Shown here: positions 46,963-57,400 of the stretch, piece after piece
Numbering within the stretch: the first letter of the stretch is position 1
How the letters are laid out: each line of letters begins with the position of its first letter
Origin: Hyperoplus lanceolatus
Taxonomy: Eukaryota; Chordata; Actinopteri; Uranoscopiformes; Ammodytidae
Direction: 5' to 3'
DNA length: 64,000 nucleotides
Assembly (NCBI GenBank): GCA_026929865.2
Contig: CM049407.1
Coordinates: forward strand, 17,783,501-17,847,500
The notes under the pieces: generated by a model
The model's input: only the letters and a program-made list of their open reading frames with translations
Told to the model about the DNA's origin: nothing
The model's database searches: none
Made by a program: the position numbers and the translations under genes

Positions 46963-47829
46963 CACTCAACAAAAATATAAACGCAACACTGTAGTTTTTG
47001 CTCCCATTTTTCATGAGATGGACTTAAAGATCTAAAATTCATTCCAGATACACAATTGTACCATTTCTCTCAAACATTGTTCACAAATCTGTCTAAATGT
47101 GTGATAGTGAGCACTTCTGCTTTGCTGAGATAATCCATCCCACCTCACAGGTGTGCCACATCAAGATGCTGATCTGACATCATGATTAGTGCACAGGTGT
47201 GCCTTAGACTGTCCACAATAAAAGGCCACTCTGAAATGTGCATTTTTTTTGCTTTATTGGGGGTCTGGGGACTCAGAACCAGTCAGTATCTGGTGTGATC
47301 ACCATTTGCCTCATGCAGTGCAACACATCTTCTTCGCATAGAGTTTATCAGATTGTCAATTGTGGCCTGTGGAATGTTGGTCCACTCCTCTTCAATGGCT
47401 GTGCGAAGTTGCTGGAGACGGCTTATGGTGGAGAAATGAATATTCAATGCACAAGCAACAGATCTGGTTGACATTCCTGCTGTCAGCATGCCAATTGCAC
47501 GCTCCCTCAATGCTTGTGGCATCTGTGGCATTTTGCTGTGAGACAAAACTGCACATTTCAGGGTGGCCTTTTATTGTGGACAGTCTAAGGCACACCTGTG
47601 CACTAATCATGATGTCAGATAAGCATCTTGATGTGGCACACCTGTGAGGTGGGATGGATTATCTCAGCAAAGCAGAAGTGCTCACTATCACACATTTAGA
47701 CAGATTTGTGAACAATGTTTGAGAGAAATGGTACAATTGTGTATCTGGAATGAATTTTAGATCTTTAAGTCCATCTCATGAAAAATGGGAGCAAAAACAA
47801 AAGTGTTGCGTTTATATTTTTGTTGAGTG
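46963..47829. mobile_element. Tc1-like internal-deletion derivative with long TIRs
   Basis: An 867-bp element flanked by TA (46961-46962 and 47830-47831). The ends CACTCAACAAAAATATAAAC and its complement extend as inverted repeats for roughly 270 bp each (46963-47238 and 47550-47829) with only a few mismatches. The remaining core carries a short transposase remnant on the minus strand. Confidence 0.92.
47283..47531 (-). pseudogene. 82-residue truncated Tc1 transposase, HTH domain only
   Basis: The frame starts MPQMPQALRERAIGMLTAGM and continues with a helix-turn-helix typical of the Tc1 N-terminus (STRSVACALNIHFSTISRLQ). It then jumps directly to the family C-terminal tail (IPQATIDNLINSMRRRC). 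The GRPR, second HTH and whole DDE domain are missing, while the junction stays in frame. The peptide could bind ends but cannot catalyse. Confidence 0.7.
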
Positions 47830-48470
47830 TAAAACGTAGCTAATCAACAAATATTTAAAACGCTACTGTTTCGTTATCCATGGGCGGATCAAAACTCTTT
47901 TACATGATTTTTTTCCGTATGGGTCGGTAGATGTTCTGTGCAAAGTTTGGTGTCAATTGTCCAAAAATTGTGGGAGGAGTAGCGAAAAATAAGTTTTTCA
48001 GTTTTTGCGATTGTGCGAAAAATCTAATTATACGCAAATGGCGACATTTTCTTTTATGAACGCTAATAAGGGTAGCATCAACATATGACTACAATTCAGC
48101 AAATGGGTGTGGCCTATGCCAAAAGATGCAGCTGACTCCAGTGAATCTGTGGATATAAAGTTTTTGACTGTGGGACGTTCGGTGTGGGAGTTATGACCCC
48201 AAACGCGGTTTCCTTCGTTGTAGCGCCACCTAGTGGCCGGCATGTCTGATTTTTTTGTCTGTGTACACGGCCCGGACCTGGATCTAGTCATGCAATTGGC
48301 ATGTCTGCACCCTTTACGGTTTGGGCTGTGCACAGAGTTTTAGGTGACTACAAATAATACTATAATAATCCTTACTAAAACAATAGGGTTCCCTGCCCAG
48401 CAGGGCTTGGGAACCGCGTTGCTCTGCATAACGCGGTCCCAGCTCCTGCTCGGGCTTGGCCCCCTAATAA

Positions 48471-49017
48471 ACAAACAAACAAAATAAACATTGCGCATGA
48501 TAAAAGCACTTTTCACATATCAAACTGTAATACAAAGTGCCTCAGAGTAAAAACAATTAAAACCATGCCCCCATGATCATGAGATTGTGTTTAACTATGA
48601 CTGTATGTTATTGACATCACACGCTCAAAATAATTCTTATTGAAATCTTATTTTTTAAATAGTAAACCTTTAAGATAAATTTCCCTGTTGTGTCTCACTA
48701 TTACTTTTATTTTGATGCCTTTTTATTAGTTGCATTACATCCTGCAGTCAGTCAAATGACAATCTGCTTCTCCTCTGTTCCTTGCACTGTAGTGGGATGT
48801 TTTAGAAAATCACAAAAAATAAATATATAGATATAAGTAAGAAGAAGTAACCATCTTGGGCATCCTCTGTATGCATTGTCAGTTTAACACAAGCGAGATA
48901 AATTATATGTATAAAAAAGAGACATTATCTGTGTGCTGCTTTTTTTTAAACAAACATATGAGGGCACATATGAGGGCATGTACGCCAACCACACTTACCA
49001 TCAAAATTCAAGTCAAA
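48471..49017. other. intergenic, nothing recognised
   Basis: AT-rich sequence between the TIR element and the SINE. No exon, TIR or tRNA-like box seen. Confidence 0.4.
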
Positions 49018-49224
49018 GGGGGCGCCCTTAGCTCAGTTGGTAGGGCGTCCCCCCCATGGGCCTCAGCCAGCAGCGGACCAGGGTTCGATTCCAGCCCGCG
49101 GTCGTTCTCTGCATGCCACTCCCCTCTCTGCCCCATTTCAACTCTGTCTCTACACTATCAATAAAGCATAAAAATGCCAAAAAACATCTTAAAAAAAAAC
49201 AAAAAACAATTTCACGGATGAAAA
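49018..49224 (+). mobile_element. tRNA-derived SINE with 15-bp target duplication
   Basis: The head carries RNA polymerase III promoter boxes: A box TTAGCTCAGTTGGTAGGG (49028-49045) and B box GGGTTCGATTCC (49081-49092). The body (CTGCATGCCACTCCCC, CTGCCCCATTTCAACTC) and tail (AATAAAGCATAAAAATGCC, A-rich) match the copy at 34747-34914. An exact target duplication AAAATTCAAGTCAAA flanks it (49003-49017 and 49225-49239), so the insertion is fairly young. It is not a functional tRNA gene. Confidence 0.92.
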
Positions 49225-49239
49225 AAAATTCAAGTCAAA

Positions 49240-50139
49240 ATTTCCTCAATCATCTTTGGCATGTGCAAATCAGGATATAAACAGTCCCATTGCTTTAATC
49301 TCTCCTGCCTGCTGCGTATAATTCAAAATATATGTTTTAGCATTTGTTTCATATTTTTGTACTTCATTCTATAGAGATGTATGGACAGTGAAATGGCACA
49401 TCATTTGTTGTGGAATCTTGACATTGCTCTCTGGGGCTGAACCATGCAGCCAGGGGTAATGGTCAAGCATCAGGATCCGAGGATAACCCAAGAAACACAA
49501 TAAAAACATGGTGTTTCTATACATTTGACAAGAAACACCTTTTTGTAAACCTACAGCATAGGCTATACGACTCTAGAGCCATTTCTAAAAACACACTGTA
49601 GAGGCTTTCAACTGACACATTCACAGACACCTGTTTAACTTAAACTTAACAATGTATTTTTAATTTGAGACAACCTTGAAACTGAACTATATTTTACAAA
49701 TTGCTCTTTAGCAATACAAAAGCTTAAAAATATATGCTAAATTACACCAGAATTCCTAAAGTCATTGGAAGATATAAAGGGCTGGATAGAGACCAGAGGA
49801 TCTGTAACCTTTGTGTTGACTATTATTTTAGAGAGGAATATCATGTCCTGTTTGAATGAAAGAATATGTAAATGTAATGAAATATAGGAAAATGTACCTG
49901 CCAAAGTGTTGGGTGTACCGTCCATCTATATTTTAATTTGTTTTTCTTTTGAGGTCAGGTTGGCCAAACATTATTGGGAAAATAGGCGCTTTCTTGAAAA
50001 ATGTCCTCCCATTGTTTGGGAAATATTTGTTGTATTTTGACCATGCCTTAGCCATTGGTTTGATTTGTTAATTTTGTGCTCCATACAATGCAATTATGGC
50101 CACGAGTGGTAAATAATTGAATGAATGAAAAATACTTAC
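49240..50139. other. intergenic, nothing recognised
   Basis: AT-rich sequence with only short open frames; no conserved motif, TIR or SINE seen. Confidence 0.4.
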
Positions 50140-50236
50140 GGAATGAAGGAAACCTGGCTTGGGTGTTCAGAGAGATGTAGGTCTGAGTGGATATGGCATA
50201 GCATTTTTCTTCTGGGCTCCTCTTGTCTTTGCGGTT
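50140..50236 (-). other. candidate unassigned exon
   Basis: On the minus strand, a 97-nt interval is bounded by an AG acceptor (TTATTCAACAG) and a strong donor (GTAAGT) and is open in one frame, reading NRKDKRSPEEKCYAISTQTY and onwards. It could be a 5' alternative exon of pcnx3 or part of an unrecognised small gene. I do not recognise the peptide and there is no second exon to join it to. Confidence 0.25.
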
Positions 50237-53233
50237 CTGTTGAATAAGTCTTGTGACATCTCAGCAGCTCTCGGAAGTGACTTATAGCACCCCGTAACCA
50301 CCCACCTTGATACCCAATGTCAGCACAGTTTAGACCTCAGCTACACAACCTGTGCTGACACAACTCTTAGACACTTAGCCCACAGTATTGTTCCCCATCG
50401 CTCTGAGCAGGAACAGGCTAATGGGACAGGTGACCCCGCAGTCTTGAAGTACAATCTCCCTAAATTCTCATCTTCTGTGATAAACTACCCATACTGCCTT
50501 CGTAGAGAAATGAATGGCTGCTTTGGCGAAGGGACACACAGGTATAGCCTGTTTGGACCTCTTGGTCAACTGTTCTCTCTGTCCTACAGTTCCTTTTGTC
50601 CTCAGCAGGGGGTAGTCACACAACATAAAACATGTCAGATCATTATTTTTATCCAAGTGATGGCTAAACACGTTACAGAGGACGTTTCATAAAAAAAAAG
50701 TTAAATATTAAGCCAGCCAGGAGACAAAGCATTTCAAAGGACTAATAAAATTACGTCAATAAACTTTTGGACATTTTTTTTTAGAAACAACACATATGTT
50801 AATGATATAACATGCAGTGGACATAAAGAACTAATGAAAAAAATCATCATCCAACACCAAAGTTATATAATACTGTCAACGTCATTATTGGTCTGCTGAG
50901 TTACTGTGACGGCTGACGTTCAGTACAGTTACAGTATCCTTTACATATTCCACCAGTGAGTATTGCACTATATACAGTCTTCTGTAAAGTAGAACCTTGC
51001 CTGTTAGACGCCCACATATTTCAAGTTGGTAAAGTGAAGTCACTTTTTTTTCTTAAACCTATACAATATAAAGCTGAAATAAATATTTTAATGTGGACTT
51101 GAAATGGACTGCAGCAGTAGTGTAAGGTGCAGGAAAAAAATACTTTAACATTTAATTGTATGATAAATAATGGACATCCAGGCATTACTAACATACCAGA
51201 ACTATGCAGCACCCAAAAGAAAGAGAGTGAAAGAGATGGAGCGAGCGAGAGAGAGATAGACAGTGTCTGATGATGTAACTAAGTGTAAGACACATTTTTA
51301 AAACACATCATGGACTGCAATTTGTGTGGACTGCTGGTTCTTAATGTTAAACATGTTAACTCATCTTGTTGGGAAAGTGTGACCTTTGTAAAAATTACAT
51401 CATTGTGGGTTTTTTCGAAGGATTCACAGCTCCCAATCCTTAATCACCAGAAGACGGATTGATGCAATTGGTATTTCCATTAATATTTAAAAATCTGCGG
51501 CTGCTCATGTTCATATAATGTACCCCAAATTTTACCATTATTGTTACCCAAAATCCTAATTCATGCCAGTTCACTCTGAATTCGAATGACCTAAAAAACT
51601 ATCTAACCTTTATAGTGTGTGTCCTATCATGTCTGACTAGGTGCATTTCCTCTGTCACTCTAAAAGAAGCAACACACAACACAGGTGTGTACAAAGTATA
51701 TAATCAAGTGTATTTTCATCTTTATCCACGTTCTGTACACATATTAAGATCCATTTCACATGAACACTATACAATAGCAACGAGTGAGGAATGGAATATT
51801 TTCTGAGCGTCAAGTGGCTCATGTTGAATGGCACTTTCATAAAGAAAAAAAGGACAAGAAATCACAGCGCATGAATAAAGTAAATGTAGACGTAACTCAA
51901 CACAGAAAAATGGCTTTATATTATCAGATCCATTGAGTAACAGATTCAGCACATATAAAATGCACAACAAAAACAAAACATTTTGTCTGTTCCATCCCTT
52001 GTGTTTTTCTTCGGCACAATCTGAACCGTAAAATGTTGCAAAAACAAACAAAAGATAGTGGCAGCTGTCGGAGGAAAGTGTGCTTTTTGTCTGGATTGAA
52101 TTAAAATGCAATCTAAAATGTAACGTGTTAAGAGAGGAGTGGTAACAAGATACATCGAAATATCAGAGAAATATCAATACAATTCACAAACCTTCAATTA
52201 TTCATGTCATAGAATAGTCTTTTTAGTAACCGATAGAAAAAACAATACATGTTTGGCTGCTTCACAAGGAATATCTATGTCTCAAAGATGATTACATTTC
52301 TCGTGTGCTTCTGTATTATCCCATGACAGTTTTGAGAAAAGGAAAAGACCAAGAGTGAGCCGGCCTCCAGAGAGACGACTTTTTTCTCCCTTTTTTTCGT
52401 GAAGAAAAAACTTCCTTGAATGGGATTATGTGTTCCACAAAAATCCTGTGTTCGGGCTCCAGCGGTTTTGATGTCGTCTTCACAGCTGTGTATGCGTGTG
52501 TGAGTGTGTGTGTTTGTGAGTGTGTGTGTGTGGGGGGGAGGGTTATTCTTCTCAGACGGTTATTCTTCTTCATACCCATTCCCCTGCGTACACAACGCCT
52601 TTTCAATCTGCTAACCTCTATATGTACATACAAGCAATGTTTACAGAGAAATATACCTTCACTGGTGTAGACTGGACTTGTTCACAATTATTCCTACTTG
52701 GAATGGCATGGCAAATTGACCGTAATGTCTCACATTTATAACGTCTCTGATCCATCATACTATAAGGTTCACTGTCCAGAGCCCATTGAGTAACTTCATA
52801 ATCCCGTTTATAATGCTATATTATTCACCAGGAGAGCTAAATATCATGCTTTGTTTATGATACTGGGCCAGCAATAATACCAATGTCTTGTGGACAGAGG
52901 CAGATTGACTGAGGACTTTTTAAAACCACATGAAATAACATGGAGGCTGCAGACAGAGATATCGTCTTATCCCAATAAAGGCTTACTTATTGAGTGTAGT
53001 CAGAATAACTGGGGTGCTCTCGGCTCATCTCACTATAGAAATTCAATAACTGGACTGTTTTGCCTCATGTACCACAATGGGCACATTGAGACTTGGAGAT
53101 AGAGCATTACAAAGAAGTACAAAGGAAACATCCAGGCAAATCTGTCTGGATGTCTCTCAGCACCTTCTTCAGTGTGCCATGCTATATACAAAGCCAAAGT
53201 GGAAATGCCTATTCCTAGCTGGTTTAAAAAAAA

Positions 53234-53313
<80 letters not shown>

Positions 53314-53628
53314 TACGCTAACAAGGTATCGGTGAATGCAGACTGAGTGCATGGCGTTGTGAAACAGAGGATGAGTCAGATCCTGTGCCTGTTGAGGATT
53401 TTTGATCACTAATAGGAGCTGGGCAACCTTGACTGTTTGAGGGAAAATGTGACTGTTTAAAGCAAGATACTATTACTTTGTGCAGTTTGTTTTTTGTGGC
53501 AGCCTGTGACAGTCCTCGGATGGGTCGAGCTGACAAAATAGTGGGTTTTTCGAAACAAAAGCGTCCTCTCTCTCTCATCCTCTTGTCTCAGTCCACACAC
53601 CTGCCTTCTCTCTCTATCCCTCTCCTTC
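50237..53628 (-). other. intergenic to nrxn2 3' UTR, with (AAT)n tract
   Basis: Part of this must be the nrxn2 3' UTR, which starts below 53629. A long (AAT)n trinucleotide tract lies at about 53235-53311. GT-rich sequence is found near 52494-52533. The poly(A) site cannot be fixed. No other coding sequence is recognised. Confidence 0.45.
53235..53311. repeat. (AAT)n microsatellite, about 26 units
   Basis: An uninterrupted TAA/AAT trinucleotide run about 320-395 bases below the nrxn2 stop codon, so probably in its 3' UTR. Confidence 0.95.
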
Positions 53629-54441
53629 TCAGACGTAATATTCCTTGTCCTTGTTCTTTTTGCCCTTTGTGATTGCCTTGGCCACCGCGGCCGTCGTTGT
53701 GCTTTTGTCCTTGACCACTGCTCCGTTGCCCTCCGCCACGGCACTATTGGCAAAGCCGTGACTCTGGTCCGTCTGGTAGGAGCCCTCGTCCCTGTTGCGG
53801 TACTTGTACATGGCGTAGAGGAGGATGAGGATGCAGAGGGCGGCGGCGGCCACAATGCCCACCACCATGCCCGTGGTGCTACTGGACTCCCTGATCACCT
53901 CCACGGCGCCGGGCAGGCTCTTTTCGTCCGAGGCCGTGGGGTCGGCTGTGGGGACATGGGGGAAATAATTGGGGGGGTACGTTAGTCCCGGCGTGTTTCG
54001 GGAGGACGGGGGAGCGGCGGGGGGCAGAAGCACCTGGTCGCGGGTGTTCATTTTGCCCGCGGGGAGCTGGTCAGGGTTGGTGGTGGGAACATAAGGGGGT
54101 AAGGGGCGGGGTTTCTGGACTCCACCCTCACCGGCGGTGGGGGGTGGAGGAAGGACTGTCCTGTCAGTGACCATGGGGGAGTTCTTACGGTAAAAGTCCT
54201 CGTCGTCCGATTCGGTCATCTCCCCCGAGCCGAAGGCCGACACCTCCACAGGGTCACCGCAGTCCTCCTGGTCCGGGGGGCATGAGGGGTGGGGGGGAGG
54301 AGGGGGGGATGATCAGGGACTCTTTGGTGGTTTCGAGTGGGGACAGGAGGGTAGGGGGAGGAGGGATGACGGGGTAATGGGTGGCGATGGATGGGGGCTC
54401 AAGGGAATCCACTGTTATAATAGGCAACACTAATTCCCCTC
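53629..54441 (-). CDS. nrxn2: nrxn2 last exon: stalk, TM helix, PDZ-ligand tail; one frame break
   Basis: The acceptor at 54442 opens [20 protein letters not shown] and a Pro-rich stalk. The frame that ends correctly reads [41 protein letters not shown] (start of the helix), [16 protein letters not shown] and EYYV. These two frames differ by one base: the exon is 813 nt where phase needs 812 (or 815). The break lies between about 54313 and 54275, which holds G runs of 7, 7 and 6. Read literally, the protein would stop near 54218, before the membrane helix. Confidence 0.88.
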
Positions 54442-57400
54442 CTAGAAGAAGGAAACAGAAAAAGGTAGGGGATTCCTAAAATTAGAACAGCATTACATTT
54501 TTTTTTTCCTATTCTCATAAGAATAAGAGGCCCAATCTGCTCATTATGTGGTATATGACGAAGGAATTAAATCAATATTATAAATGAGTTATCAATATAT
54601 ATCAATGGAAAGTTCATTATTTTCCATAATTTAAATCAAAAAGTGAAACTTTTATCAGAAACCTAAACAAAACATAAACATACTAAATGTATGTATTATA
54701 AATCCTTTTTTCGATTGGTTTTATGTAATATTCATACAGTATATTCTGAGATACTGGATCTTTTATTCCATGAGCTGTAAGCTGTTATCATCAAAAGTAA
54801 AGCAAAATAAAAAGCTACTATAATTCACTTTGTGTAATGAATCTAGAATATGTGAAAGTTTCACTTTTTGAATGAACTTTTCCATGATACTCACATTTTT
54901 GAGATGCACCTGTGTTACTTTAAATTATGTTGGCTTCGATAATACAAGGCTATATTAAAACATATTAAAGCCACCATGAAGTTGCTCAGGAACCATGTAT
55001 ACATTTCTTGGCAGCAGCCTATGTGTGGGTGTGCAGATTACATTTCTTTAATACTATGAATATATAATACAGCACAGCAAGAACATAGAAGAGCCCAAAT
55101 GTAGACACAAACATACAATATGACTCATGAAAGGCTGCAGCTGAACCGAGCATACAACGATCAGAGCACACAAACAAAAGCACAGCAAGTCAAATTGCCA
55201 TGCCGCTGTCTGCACATCTGTAGGGAGGGGTTACAGGGCGACAAAAGAAATCACAGACAGTTTTATGAAAGGAATCACACATGGCTTATTAAGAGCAACC
55301 AGAGTGTCCTTTATATGGATATAGTTTCCTCATCAGATAAACTCCCAATATATCAAGCTATATACAGTATATACAGTATATATATACACACATATAATAT
55401 AAATATACATTTTATATATATAATGTAAATGATTACATTTTCCATTAGTAAATGCTTTTGCAGTGTGGCATTAAGGGGAGAATACTGTTGTAACCATTTC
55501 CCCTCCCCAAATAATAATAATCAATTTTTAATTTGTTCACCAATCCAGAGAAACGTAAATGACCCTGGATTATTATTGAATAACAATTGGGCTCTTTGGG
55601 AACCAATTTTCCTTTGCAGTCCACTCAGTGGTTAGATTGAATAGGTTTGAATTGTTATTTTTCAGCCCCTAGTATATGTTCAGCTGTTATATCCTGATCC
55701 AGGTAGGGTCCCTGGACTCTCCTTCTGTTACAGACATGTGTTATCAGGCACCTGACACTGACATAGGAACCTGTTAAAATCTGCAAAACTGTGATGATTA
55801 GCTTTCAATTTCTTCTATCAATGACCAGTGATTTTGTAATTTGAATTGCTGCTCAGAGGTATGTCCCAATTTTCAGTCTGGTTAAACCAGGGGTTTCAAA
55901 CTCATTTTCACAAAGGGCCACTCTACGATATGATAATCACACTAAGGGCCAGACTGACATACCTTCTTTTTAATCGAAAAATAAAAAGAACATATCTAAG
56001 TAAGTATATAAACTGAGTACAATGGCTAATTTTCGCTTCAACATTTTCGGGGGATGAATTGCAGGGGAGTATGGGGGTGCTCCCCCCGAAATGTTTGAAT
56101 GTCAAACACTTAATTTCCTGCATTCTGGTGGATTTTTATCCACCAATCTGTGCCTTTTCGGCATCAATTTATGGTGGAAATGTCTTAATTTTTGTAAAGG
56201 AAAAGACAACATTCAGGTTCCTGGTGAAACAATTATAAAGGACTATAATGCAGTAAGGCTCTCAGGCATTCTGGATTGAGCCACAATATTTATTCTCCTG
56301 GATTTTTCAAAACTTTCTGCACATTCAAAACATATCACATGTTTTGTTTTTTTAGGAATCATGACGCAGCACCAGTGTTAGCTATTTATGAAACTTTACA
56401 TTGGTAATGAAATGCCAAGCCACCATTGGAAACGAAAGGGGTGGGCTATCAGCAGCTAGCTAACTTTAGCTAGTTGGCTATATTGTAACTTAAAGCAAAA
56501 GTTAGAAACCAGATCATTTTGGCATTAATCCTTTACACTTGATACAATCAATCATCAATATTAGCATGCTATTTAGCCACATATATTGGCTTATTTACAA
56601 CCCTCAGAAAACTGACAGCTCTTCTTAGATGCAAGTTCATCAATTCATGGCATAAAATCCTGAGCTATGGAACTTTCAGCAGACATTCCTAGCCGTAGGT
56701 TTCCTAACAGTTGGGGGCGTATGCGACGTGCGGATATGGCACAGGCTCCAGGAAGAATGAAAAAAAAAATAATACATTTTAAAAAAAATGTATAGAATTG
56801 ATTCAAATCGGCCGAATTGATTCGCGGGCCAGATCAAAATGTGTCGCGGGCCACATCTGGCCCCCCGGCTTTGAGTTTGACACATGTGGGTTAAACCATT
56901 GAATGCATTTAGTTCTCATTTAAATTTTTCATCAAACAAAATAACATCTACTGGTATTAGCAAAGATAAAAAAAACTAAAAGCACGGAAGACCATTCAAA
57001 ACTACAAAGTATTCCACTCAGCCAGATCTGACTGCTGAAACATGTGGCATGTGATTCCACACCTTTGGTAGGTAGTGCATGTGTGTGTGTGTGTGTGTGT
57101 CATATTTATATACATGTATGTCATATATATTCATGTCATGCCTTGACATTTTACTTTGATCTGACTCTGAGGCCAGAATGACCTCTGGTTGTGGAGTTTG
57201 GTTATTTATGGCCACTAGCTCCTTTTTCATCATTATTTGAGTCACACTTTGCCAGGCCGGTAAACAACAAACAATTCTGATAAGGTCACGTTAATAATTG
57301 AGAGGCACACTTTAATAAGGGCACTCTCCCTAAGTTCAACTGCTTGTTTCTGTTGCAAGCCTGATCTCCTGCCTTCAACTCTTAATTACTGCAGTACAGA

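Larger units (their letters stand above)
45936..48470. mobile_element. TIR element of unknown superfamily with internal direct duplication
   Basis: The ends TTATTCGGGGGCCAAGCC (45936) and, inverted, TTATTAGGGGGCCAAGCC (48470) match at 17 of 18 positions. Inside, about 130 bp at 46152-46290 and 48040-48180 are near-identical direct copies, and shorter blocks recur (GACTCGGGTATG at 46364 and 46754; GCGCCCCCTTATGG at 46469 and 46840). A Tc1 derivative is nested at 46963-47829. No transposase is recognised. The sequence type is common in teleosts, but I cannot name its superfamily. Confidence 0.6.

Noticed and set aside
49021..49093. tRNA-like sequence with A and B boxes
   Set aside because: It continues into a SINE body and tail and is flanked by a 15-bp target duplication; the cloverleaf is not complete. 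It is a SINE head, not a tRNA gene.
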